64,000 nt of DNA. It comes from Mesocentrotus franciscanus (Eukaryota > Echinodermata > Echinoidea > Camarodonta > Strongylocentrotidae). Below are positions 46,698 through 57,900 of the stretch, one piece after another. The notes below the pieces were generated by a model, which did not search any database, was not told where the DNA came from, and was given only the letters and a program-made list of their open reading frames with translations. The translations under genes were made by a program, and so were the position numbers. The stretch covers positions 60,820,605 through 60,884,604 of the forward strand of contig CP137666.1 of the NCBI GenBank assembly GCA_037976565.1, given 5' to 3'. Positions within the stretch are counted from its first letter, which is position 1. Every line of letters starts with the position of its first letter.

Positions 46698-49600
46698 TTA
46701 ATCACTTTTATCTTTACTCTTGCTCCCAAATACAACTCTACGGCAGCATCTTAAACAAAATAATAAGCTATAGGTAATGATGACCAAAAGTAGACAGGTA
46801 ATTGAGAAGAGGAATGCCAAAACATCAAGGCTGTGATAAACCACAAATGAAAGTTCACCGGCTGGCGACTTGAGGTAGTCTCCGCCATATCTGATCACGT
46901 GATCTATCCAGAATGCTGCTCTTTCTCGAGCTGTCATTGGGTTGTTCCTGTTGACTGCCGAGACGTGTTTTGCGACTTGTGTATACCTGGATAAAGTACA
47001 ATAATAATTGAGCAAGTTGGTGAATTATGTATTTGTATTTATAAGAATGTCTTCGGTATAAATATGGTAAAGAAACGGGATATGTTGCAAAGAATAGAAA
47101 GAATAAAATCAAAAGGTGGAATTGTACATGTATATATATGAATTAATAATATTTCTTTTGATCAAACGTGGTAATTAATAAACGTTGGGAAACCGGTAAT
47201 TGCGTACCTTCACTTGAAATACTTTTTCAGTTTCTAGCCCCATGAGCCCCCCTCCCCCTTCCAATTGAGACTTGGTGTAATGTGTATCAACACCTACTTG
47301 GGATTCTTGATGAGGTCGGTGAGAGTCTCGTATATGACATCAGCGTTCATGGTGTTTTTATCGAGCTTTCGTCCCATCCCTCTCCCCACGACCCTGGCTG
47401 CTACATCATACTGGTCTCCATAGAGGGGAATAATAGCGATGGGAACTCCGTGATAACAGGCTTCTTGGAAACCGTTGTTGCCTCCCTGGTACATGAACAC
47501 TCGGGTCTTGGGATGACCTGTTGGTGGAAAATTTGATGTCATCAATCATTGCTTGTATCATACGTTGGGCATGGGTTCTTTGATGATGCTTTTATATTAA
47601 ACGTGACGGCCCTAAGTAAGGTTTTTTTCTTCTTCTCCAGACCGACTTTTGAAAAGAATTATTTTGCAGGAAGGTAGCCTTTGGCGATGTCTGTTGGAAC
47701 GATAGGGGTGTCTAAACATGAGGACATCAGAACATGGGTGTGTCGGAGCATAGGAGTGTTGGAACATAGGGTGTCGAAACATACTAAGAAACGTCAGCAT
47801 GTGAGAATATCGAAATATAGGATGTCAGAATGTCGGAACATAGGAGTGTTGGAACATAAGGGTTTCGAAGCATATAGGAACAACAGCGCACATGTAGGTG
47901 TCGGGACATACAGATTTCACAACGCAGGAGCGTCGGACGTCGACAAAGGTGACGGAATATAAGGGTTTTGTGAACTCTCGTGTGCGAATTAAGGACGCCT
48001 TGTTTTTATGACATTTTCTTCAGTTGTGGCGCATTCCGATCCAACATAGAATTTTAAGATTGCGATATCGCCGGAATTCTTTTGACAATAAAATGTCTAG
48101 TTGCACCCATTTGTAGTTTAAAATTTGGACGTTCATTTAATATTAATTGATCTAAAAAGATTTGTGTAGAATATGATAAATTATGGATCGAATATCACGT
48201 TCCTATTTTTATTGAATATTGTCCGCTTACTTTGGATACCCCATCATACTTACCAAGTAAATCGTTTTGTGGTACCCACGGAAATATCTTGATATTCGTT
48301 GACAATTCCAAGTCTGACGGCGGATCCACCAACTGCCAAATCACCTTTTGTGGTAGCTTTCGGAAAGTGTTGGCAAACATTTCAACAAATCCCGGTGTGA
48401 GTTTAGCAACTGCAGAGAAGTAGGTGCCTAGAGTAAAAAGGATGACACCATCTTCTCCCGAACTCTGCATGAAATCCTCCAAGCCCTTTACATAAAGATA
48501 TAATGGAAATGGTATAACTCAGACATGTTTTGGATTCTAGGATATCTACCTCCGGTCTATAGGAAAACTACCTTATACATGCCATAGGACAACTACCCCC
48601 CTGAAAAATAACCACTGAACAATAAATTATTTCAAAAGAAATTGGATTTTTGAAATCTTTGGGAAATAGGTATAGGAAAGTCGATGGATCCAGATTCAGT
48701 GCAGCAATGTTGTGCTCATTCATTGGTAAGTTTTTATTTTCATCTTATTGAGGTGTAGTACATCATAAAAACCCTGTCTCTTTGAGTTTAATTTGCATCC
48801 AATGCATTTAATTCAATTAAGAAACTTGTGCTCATGCATTAATAAATTGCTATTTTCATGTCATTTTTAGTGCTGACTCTCTCTAATGCTCTCTCTCTAT
48901 ATCTCTCTCTTTATACTACATGCCATGTGATAATCATTCTTACTTCTAAATCAATTCGTCTGTCCATAACGTACAGAAAATCACGACTAGTTACATAAAT
49001 GAAACCAAGCGAAATGATTTATGCTGAGAAGATTTTACTAATTTATTATTTACAAACATGGCATGCAGAGCAAGAGAGAGAGCAAGATAGAGCGAGGAAG
49101 AGCATTAGAGAGAGTCAGCACTTAAAACGACATGAAAATAACAATAATATTATTTAATGCATGAGCACAAGAGTCTTAAAAAATCGCGTTAGATGCAAAC
49201 AAAGGGACAGAGTGTTTGCGATGTGCTACACTATGAGATAAAAATAAAAATATACCACTAAATGAGCACAAAATTGCACTGAATCTGGATTCATCGACAT
49301 TCCTCTATATACCCTTTTCCCTAAGTTTTCAAAAAATCCGTTTCTTTTGAGAGAAAAAATTATTGTTCCTGGACAACTACCAACGACCGCGTGGTATTTT
49401 GTCTCAATGTTAATTTGGTATCTAAGAGAATAATTTCCATCGGGATAGTTGTCCAGGGTATAGTCACCACGATGAAAAGTTTTATTAGCACAAACTGCAT
49501 TAGTTATTATGCAAGACAGAGATGAAATATTACTTTGTCACACGTCATTTTTATGTAAATATCTCATTATTATTTTTATAGCATTCTTTATCTTTATAAT

Positions 49601-50791
49601 GGATTGCGTTTAAAATAGTTTCCTATCTTGTTTATGGCATTAAAATGATTTTTAACGTTTTAATTATTCTTGTTTCTTTCCAGCACGTACGAGGAAGCTG
49701 TTCCGAATCACTGATTTATTTTACCCGACAAATAAGTACTAAATAGGCTGTTTTGTGCCTTAATCTACTTTAATAATGTACGCTTTTGGATCAATGATGT
49801 TTGTGCATGAGATGGACGTATAGCTTATAATAATAAAAACGGTGCTTATAAAGTGCTTTCCACCGAAGTCTCTAAGCGCTATATGTACCTGGTCTAGTTG
49901 CTTGGCTGGTGAGGCAGTGAGTCCACCGACTGGGATAAAATTGGGAGCTAGAGGGAACGGAAACGCAGACGAAAAATCCATGCTCAACAGATTCAAATCA
50001 AATGTACTTGGCCAATTAAAGAAGTTCGCGATCTCAGGACTGAGTCCGACGTTCCTGGCGATCTCAGAGTAGTAGGGTATTGTGTAGAAAGTTCCAAGGA
50101 CAATGAACATTGCGCTTTGCAGGATGTTGGACGTCCTCTGGAAGAAAGTCATTCTGTTGGAGAATCCTGACATGAACTCTGGCTGGTAGGAAGGGTTGTA
50201 ACCAGAGCCCATGATATACAGGAACATGGCCTGTGGAGGACACGGACTCACCGATACTGCTGTTAAGTTCTTGGTCCGATTCAGATTCTGTTCTATCATG
50301 TCCTTGATCATGATTCCACACGGCCAAGTGACGTCCAGGACAATGACGTCGATCCTCTCAAGGCGCTTCATCAAGGCACCATCTTTCAATATCGCCTCAC
50401 AGTCTCTCGCTAGGGTCCTCATGAAGCGTGTAACAGTGTCCATCAGCTGGCTCTGTACCCCCTGAAGTGCCACTGTGTTGAAATGGTAGAACAAATCTCG
50501 TACTTCTTTAAGGGACCGGTCGTGGTGTTCAAAGACCTCGAAAGATAGGTTGCCGTATCTTGGATCGGTCGCACGGTGCTCGAAAGCTCTGCCAATGAGA
50601 CATGTCACATTGTGACCCCTTTCAACCAGTCCCTCCCCAATGGAGGCACCCAGCATAAAATGGCTACCCTCCCCGTATAATGAGGATATCAAGATATTGG
50701 AGGCAATGCCATTGGGAATTATTCCAAAGAACAGTAGGCCTACCCAACCCCACGTCGAAGCTAAAACCGACACCATCCTTGACCAGTTCAT
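46698..50791 (-). CDS. UDP-glucuronosyltransferase gene A, four exons, complete
   Basis: Exons on the minus strand are 50791-49889 (301 codons), 48485-48254, 47517-47298 and 46986-46698 (with stop). All junctions are GT/AG with phases 0, 1 and 2, giving 547 residues. The signal peptide precedes YGEGSHFMLGA (His44) and DVIVLDVTWPC (catalytic Asp). Exon 2 gives SGEDGVILFTLGTYFSA, PQKVIWQL and WVPQNDLLG. Exon 3 gives the signature FMYQGGNNGFQEACYHGVPI with GDQYDVAAR. Exon 4 gives AAFWIDHVIRYGGDYLKSP, one membrane helix and a basic tail ending KDKSD (KxKxx ER retrieval). The role is conjugation of lipophilic acceptors with a UDP-sugar in the ER lumen. The structure equals that of the shared cluster downstream, but with private 3' exons. 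Confidence 0.93.
47690..47960. repeat. Minisatellite in intron 2 of UGT gene A
   Basis: Imperfect units of about 25-30 bases, such as GTCGGAACATAGGAGTGTTG and GTCGAAACATA, repeat roughly ten times. Confidence 0.7.
48555..49465. mobile_element. Foldback-type element in intron 1 of UGT gene A
   Basis: Two ~300-bp arms, 48632-48932 and 49056-49358, are inverted copies. The left GTCGATGGATCCAGATTCAG and the right reverse complement GTCGATGAATCCAGATTCAG show the match; both arms also hold a GAGAGAGTCAGCACT-type segment. The loop is about 120 bases. Outside the arms lie remnants of the GGACAACTACCCCC unit at about 48590-48603, and its complement ATAGTTGTCCAGGG at about 49444. Large inverted arms with repeated ends are the structure of foldback transposons. 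There is no coding capacity. Confidence 0.75.
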
Positions 50792-50868
50792 ACAAATGAG
50801 TGGGATTGAATGATTATGCCGTCATAATAATACCCATGCATGCAGGTCCGGTGTCTATACACACCGAT

Positions 50869-50876
50869 ATTATATA
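50869..50876 (-). promoter_or_regulatory. Probable TATA box of UGT gene A
   Basis: The minus strand reads GCGGTATATAATATCGG, with TATATAAT about 80 bases upstream of the gene A start codon. This is a plausible position for a core promoter with a ~50-base 5' leader. It was not tested. Confidence 0.45.
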
Positions 50877-51059
50877 CCGCATTGTCATTGTATGATTGGG
50901 AACGTTTAAATCTGAAATGACTGCATTGTGTTGGGATCAAAGTTCATATTTTAGCTCAACAAATCTGCAGGTTCACTTTGAGGCTTATCAAAATATGCTT
51001 GTCGTCATTTCGAATGAATGGAACCTGGGCAGCGTTTAACGAAACCGTCGCTAGAACAA

Positions 51060-53390
51060 GTTTACCGACATTCCATTTATAAAGAAACGATCACCAGATA
51101 ATGTTGAGAAATACAAAAAATATAGAAATAAATTAACATCACTATTTATACGATGTTCACGTCGTTTATTTTACTCTAAGCGGTTTGAAAGTGCAAATGG
51201 CAATATTTCATCTACCTGGAAAATTGTAAAGGATATTTTATGCAAGCAAGGAAAACATGAAGTTCCAGGAAAAATTGTTCATGGTAATAAAGAAATAACA
51301 AATGCACAAGATATATTTCAAATGCATATAACACTTATTTTGTCAATGTTGCCCTAAATCAAGCCAAGATGATAAATAAAGATGGAACCAACTTCACACG
51401 TGCTGTACCTCAATGAACCATCTAAAACTTCTATTTTTCTAAAACCGACGGATTACATTGAAATTCTCAATGTAGTGAGATCGCTAAAAAACAGTCACTC
51501 TTCTGGGCATGATGAAATCAGTACATTCTTATTGAAAAGGATCATTGGTTCAATTCTAACGCCTCTTGTACACATTTGTAATCTCTCTTTAATGACCGAA
51601 GTATAGCAAGGATGATTCCTGTTCATAAAAAGAGATGACGTGATGGTCGTTTCTAATTAACTATAGGCCGATCTCAATACTGCCTAGCTTTTCTAAAGTT
51701 TTAGAACGAATTGTTTATAACAGGCTCTACAGTTTTTTAGATAAATGTGAATCATTGAAACCTGATCAGTTTGGATTTCGCCGGTCTCATTCTACAGATC
51801 TTGCGCTACTGAAATTTTATGACCGCGTTTCAAGTGCACTCGCTGCTCACGAGCATGTCATTGGTGTATTTATGGATCTTAGCAAAGCATTTGACACACT
51901 TGACCATTCAATTCTTCTTTCTAAGCTAAAGCACTATAGAATGATGGGTATAGCTTTACAATGGCTTACGAGTTACTTATCTATGAGAAGACAATACACT
52001 TATTATAACTCTGTTAACTCTGACATTCTGTATCTTAAATGTGGTGTTCCACAGGGATCCATCCTGGGCCCATTATTATTTCTTATTTAAATCAATGATA
52101 TTTGTAATGTATCTAAAACTTTAAATTATACTTTATTTGCAGATGATACGAGTGTTTTCTCGTCTCATCGTGAAATCAACACACTTGAACAGAAATTAAA
52201 TTCGGAGCTGCCAAAGTTGACTTTATGGTTTAGAAGTAATGTGCTCTCTCTCTCGCAATGTGCTTAAAACTAATTATATTCATTTCAGAGGTAGAAAATT
52301 TAATTACAACCTTGCTCTAAATATTAAACTAGATGATATTTCTATAGAGAGAAAGACATGTACAAAGTTCCTTGGTGTCTATATATCAATACAAACTTGA
52401 CTGGAGTGACCATGTAAAGCACATTGTTACACCAATCTCCAGAAATATTGGCGTATTTTATATGTTTTGTTTCTGATAGAATATTACTTATGCTATATAA
52501 TAGTCTAATTTTACCACATATCTCCTATTGTAATATTTTGTGGGCAACATCCAAGTGTGCGACTAATAATATTCTTCTGCTGCAAAAGAAATTAAGCTGT
52601 ACGCATAATTATGTACCCGAGTTGGTTATCGTGACCATGCTACCCACTATTTGTTAAACTAAAATGCTTAAAGGTTGATATTAACTTCCTCCAAATTGCC
52701 ATATTTATGTTACGTTTCAATATCAAATTGTTACCTACTTCTTTATCTTCAATGTTCCAACCTAATATCATATTCAACAAGGCAGTCATCGAATTTACAT
52801 GTGGTCAATACTCACACTACATTAGCCCGAAATCAATCGGACATAGAGGTCCAGATGTATGGAATTCTCTACCTAACAATATTCGAAGTTTAAAATCACC
52901 AAACTCCTTTAAAAGAGCACTCAAGTGTATTATCATTTCACAGATGTAAGATATTACTTACATATATAAATCTATATATATATCAGTTCTCATTATATCG
53001 AATATAAATTTTTACTAGACTTAACAATTATACTTCTGTTTCTTTTTTTTTCTTCTTTTTTCTTGTTCTTTGTAAATAGTGTAAATAGTTCAGAACCCTT
53101 TAGGAATTTTATTTGTCATATATTATATATTTGAAAGGTGTTGTAACGATTCAAGCTCAATTTGCTTATGTTTCATCACCTTTGTGTGTTCATTTTTTTA
53201 ACTGTATAATAGTTGCAACTTGTCTTTCATAAAACATTGTTATATTCTTTTTCACGTGAAGTCAATTCAAATGGATTGTAAAATAGAAAATGATTTGTTA
53301 TATTATATTCTTTTTCATGTGATGTTAACTCCAATGAATTGTTAAATTGTGAACATGCATGGATGCATAAATTAATTAATTAATTAATAC
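51060..53390 (+). mobile_element. Decayed non-LTR retrotransposon (RT ORF fragments)
   Basis: Plus-strand frames give successive pieces of a reverse transcriptase: NGNISSTWKIVKDIL near 51200, then RRSHSTDLALLKFY, GVFMDLSKAFDTLDH, and GVPQGSILGPLLF ending at a stop at 52088-52090. After the stop INDICNV and the catalytic LFADDT follow at about 52132-52149, and finally GPDVWNSLPNNI near 52850. The order matches Jockey/CR1-like elements. At least one stop and several frameshifts make it inactive. The 3' end is probably the (TTAA)n-rich stretch near 53370-53390. The clade is uncertain. It sits between UGT gene A and the USP gene. Confidence 0.85.
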
Positions 53391-53519
53391 ATTTAAATGC
53401 ATGTAGGCCTACTGTAAGTAACACTCGTTTCAATTGGATTTCTGTGAACTTGTAGTTATTACAGTTTCGTGAAAGATGCTCTGGACAATTTGTGTGCAAA
53501 ACATGCATGAATTGGAAAT

Positions 53520-54100
53520 ATGTGGTACATTTCTAAGGGGGCACTAATAACTGAAAGTAGATGAAAAGTGATGCCCCAACATACATGGATTCTACCATCA
53601 TTACCATTGAATATGGTGACTCCACTACTGAAATAGAAATTCTAACAGATTTAAAGCTAGCACACTGGTGCCATTTCCGTGAGATTTTTGCCACACTTAC
53701 TCCTTAGAATACCAAGAATGATAAGAGTAAGCATCAAATCAATTTCTAGGGTCACCAACATAAATATTTAGATGCTTTAATTGACTTCTATGTTTTTTGT
53801 CTTGTCTTTCACCTTTTCCCCTTATAAGCCCAAACCTGTAAGTGGATTATCAGTAGAGGCACATGGCCCATTGGGAGACTCTCTTCCATTTGAAAGACTG
53901 TCTTTGTTTACAAAAGAACAACACCAACAACAAGGCAAATTTCTGCCTATCTGAGGTCAGGAGCCCATTGGTTTTGTGTGTGGATCATAACAAAATCTGT
54001 AATGAAATCATAGTAGACGGTGAGTTTTTAAACTACATGTAGGTGGTCGAATAGGGTAATTTTGTTCACAAGGAATCTGCCTATCATATCTGGGGAGCAT
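53520..54100 (+). repeat. Inverted repeat arm 1 (pair of 57530-58145)
   Basis: About 580 bases return as the reverse complement in intron 1 of the USP gene. Shared stretches include CTAGCACACTGGTGCCATTT, TTTTTGCC-CACTTACTCCTTAG, CCCATTGGTTTTG and GAATCTGTCTATCATAT-like ends. No coding frame survives. The two copies are members of one dispersed repeat. Confidence 0.8.
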
Positions 54101-54839
54101 TTCAGCCAGGTGTCATTTTACAGACGCTCACAACGCTGAACAAGCTGCAATGACTTTCGCATCCTACCGGGTACCTGGGTGGAGGAAAGCATTATTACCG
54201 TGCGTGAGAATCTTCAGTCAATGTTTAAACTCCATTCGACTACTATATTATGTAAAAAGACTTCCACTTTATTTATCATACCTTTAAAAAAAATAGGATA
54301 TTCAGAATTTATGAAATACTGATTATTCCAGGAGGTCCTGAAACATAACAGGAATATAGGCCTACCCTAGATTTTTGAATAAATCTGTTGACAATTTAAT
54401 TTTATTCTAGTGTTTACCTACGACAAGGTCCACATAATTATATCATTAGCATCTAGCGTATTGTGTTTTGCGATACTGATAAATTTCAGGGACATAACCC
54501 CCCAGTAATTTGATTTTTATACTGCAGTGCCCCCTCCCATCTATTCACGCACCGCATCCATCCAAAGAGATCTCTTTGATCCCTCCAGTGTTACAAGGCA
54601 TTGATCAGAATCAGAACTGTGACCCACATTCTCAAGATGTTTTACAAGATAGAGCCTGTGGGTTGTCGCTTGTTCGTATCTGAAACAAGCCACCTTCTTT
54701 TTATTAAAAAAAAGCCAAGTGTAGCTAGCCACAAAACTTGTTCTATGTGACGCACCAAATGTATCATTAATCTTCTCAAAATGAAAAAAAACATTGTCAT
54801 TGTGGAAAAAAACAAAAATTTCCAAGACAGATTCATTCA

Positions 54840-54847
54840 TGACGTCA
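54840..54847. promoter_or_regulatory. Palindromic CRE 55 bp upstream of the USP start codon
   Basis: TGACGTCA is the full cAMP-response-element/ATF palindrome. It lies in a position suited to the USP core promoter. A 103-codon frame reads away from it on the minus strand, beginning at 54852, so a bidirectional promoter is conceivable. That frame has no recognisable domain. Confidence 0.4.
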
Positions 54848-54901
54848 TCCAATACATTCCCAGGATGCCATGCCTTTGCCTATCGCATGTCAATGAACAT
54901 C

Positions 54902-57900
54902 ATGGCGGAAGGAGGAGGCAGCGGAGTTCCTGATATCAAACAACAAAAACAGCAAATATCTGAACTTCTTGAAACCCCATTGAAAAAAGGGGAATCTTGG
55001 TAAGAGATATGGTCATTATTTATTCATTTTCTTTGATAAGACGTTCTTAGATCTTCCAGAATTGAATTATTATGTTGTATAAGATGCCGGTAATTATGTT
55101 GGTCGCAGGGCTCACCGTGTTATCACACGGTAAAAGTACGTACCGGTACCGGTGTAAAGATCCACACCTAACGTATCCGCATATTGGCGATAGGTCTACA
55201 TTCATTTTGTGCACTGTCATTCATTTGAGCTAGTAATTACGATGCAGACAACTGACTGTCTACGCTGGCTTGTGCATAGATCTAGATCTAGTAGTAGTAG
55301 TAGTAGCAGTACTAGTAGTAGTAGCATTAGCAGCCAAGGCCAATGATGTCCAGTGATGAATGTAGTGCTGTGCATTGTATTCTTTGGTTTTAATACTTTG
55401 AGTTGGAAACATAGCATTAGCAAGTTCCAATTTGTACTCCCGAGTCCCATTATTAATATTAACAATATTAATAACAGAATGGACAACTTGCTTTGTTCAA
55501 CCTTTAATAATAATAGCTGTAGAATAGACCCTAGGCCTATAACACGAAGAAGAATCCCCTATCCAACTCAGTGAACGGAAATAAGCGCCGCTGATTGGCT
55601 GATCGCGCGACCCTCGCTTGTCTGCTAGCTGCGAGGCATGGGCGATTCTCTACACTGAGCGCGATGTATTGTACCTGGTGCACTACACTCGACAGCTACG
55701 ACAGGCGAGCAGCCTGTTGTGTAGCGGCCGTGTTGCGGGAGCTGGAGCGGGGCTGTTCGGAAGATTTCGGCAGTCAGCTGGATCACGCGTTATGCACTAA
55801 ACTCGAACACCAAGCAAAAAATGGCGACCAAAGACACATTCAGTGTATATGTTTCAACGATGTCGCTCTCTACACACTCATGTCGCTCACATACAATTTG
55901 CACGTAGCTTTACACACACTTCAACCTACACATACATATATCCTTCACAAAAACTTCCGACGAAATCATCAACAAAATATGACTTACCAAAACAAAGAAC
56001 CACCATACGATTTTGCTGAAAGTACCTAGAAATATCGATGACACCGATGGCGAAAAAAAATTGTTCAAAAATCGAAGTCAGGATTGAAATATAACAAGTT
56101 TGATATCAACGTAATCGAGAAGTCGCAGGCAGAAATAATCGCACTCATAGGTTTAACATTGTGGGAAAATATGCAAATGAATGAGTAAACACCCAATCAA
56201 CTACGAGCATCGTGACGCTAGCACTTTTATGAATGAAAAATGACGTCAGTCGGGCTTGAGCGAACAAAAGAGCGCATTGCGCATGCGCGAGTTTTGTGTG
56301 TAATTCTTCTTCGTGGCCTACTACGTAGATCTACTTGTACTTTGGTAGACCGAAAATTTCTGTCTCTTTCGTTCGTTAGCCTCTGATTTGGGTAGGGTCG
56401 GGCCGATCATAGGCGCTCCTGTGCAAACGTTTTGGCCATTTATGGCCAAAGAACTTTGCCCAAAATACTCAATTTTAGCGGATTCATATCCGATGCATTT
56501 ATTTTATGTTTGAAAATTAGGTCTAGGCTAATATACCCTTAAGGGCTTGGTGATAATGTGAAATATTGATATTGATATCACCAAGCCTTAACTGGCTCCC
56601 ATAGGCGCATGCGGAGAGGCAGGTAAACAGAGCCTAAAATGCGTCCGAAATCACCCCTTCCCGCACCCGACCAATATTGGACAGTGGCCTCGATGAATTT
56701 ATGCCACTTATACTTCTAATTGCCTACGCAAATTAAAAATCCCACGTAAAACTAAGGAAATATTAGCAAATATCTTACCAGAGCGATACAGCCTGGGTTA
56801 CTCTTCATGTGTACTGTGGGAATTTACAATCTCGGTACAATGGTGTTGACCTCTGACTGGAACTTCTGTAAATATGCTGCTACCGTATAATGCGCTGTAT
56901 ACAGCGCAATGGATACAAACTATCATCGCCTCGGTGATGACAGTTTGTACCATTACCCTCGTAGTCGGTTAATATTTGCTTATTAGCTTTTTTTTACAAT
57001 AAGAAGAAGTGTCATATTGCAGTGAAAGTGGATTTATGGATATATGTGGATATATAAAGAGTGAAAAAAACTTGTAGCATCTCATTTATTTCGGCCGAAC
57101 CGACCCATTTCTTCCACACACTACCCCATACGACGTACTTCAGTCTATGTATAGAGGCAGCCAGTGGAGCCAGATGTAATCTCAGCGGAACACCCGTCAA
57201 TATCACAGACTTAATCTTTCGGTCTAAGTTGGGAGTAGTTGTTGCCAGGCTTTAGTATGTCAAACATGCAACAGTAATTAGGTCTACACGATTACAAAAT
57301 AATCATCCCTCTTTACTCCAATTGCAGCACGCAGTTGCAGATCTCCGTCATTAGTCTCTGGAGGAGGAGGGTGAATTTGAAAAGGAAGAAGAAAAAATGA
57401 AAAACCAAGAAGAAGAAAAAGTGCTAGATCTACAATAATCAGTAGAGGCGCACAACCAATGTGGGAGACAGTCTCCCATTTGGGATACCAATTTCATTTA
57501 TTTACATTTGCTACAAAGGGGGCTCAAAATAAAGATATGATAGACAGATTCCTTGTGAAAAAAAATTACCCAATCGACCATCTAGTTTAAAAACTCACAG
57601 TCTACTATTGATTTCATTTCAGATTTTGTTAAGATCCACACTCAAAACCAATGGGCTCCTGACCTCACATAGGCAGAAATTTGGCTGGGGAAAAAACAGC
57701 CTTGTGTTAGTGTTGTTCTGTTGTAAGCAAAGTCTCCAATGGGAGACAGTCTCTCAAATGGGCCATGTGCCTTTTCTGATATTCCACTTACAGTTTTGGG
57801 GCTTATAAGGGGAAAAGTTGAAAGACAAGAGAACAAACAGAGAAGTCAAAGCATCTAATATGTTGGTGACCCTAGAATTTGATTTGATGCTTCATCTTAA

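Noticed and set aside
51382..52949. Separate small genes with reverse-transcriptase similarity
   Set aside because: Stops and frameshifts link the pieces into one decayed retrotransposon.
55595..56029. 144-residue frame with many Cys and Leu residues
   Set aside because: No recognisable domain, no splice context, and it sits in a promoter-like GC-rich patch inside the USP intron; noted only as a regulatory candidate.
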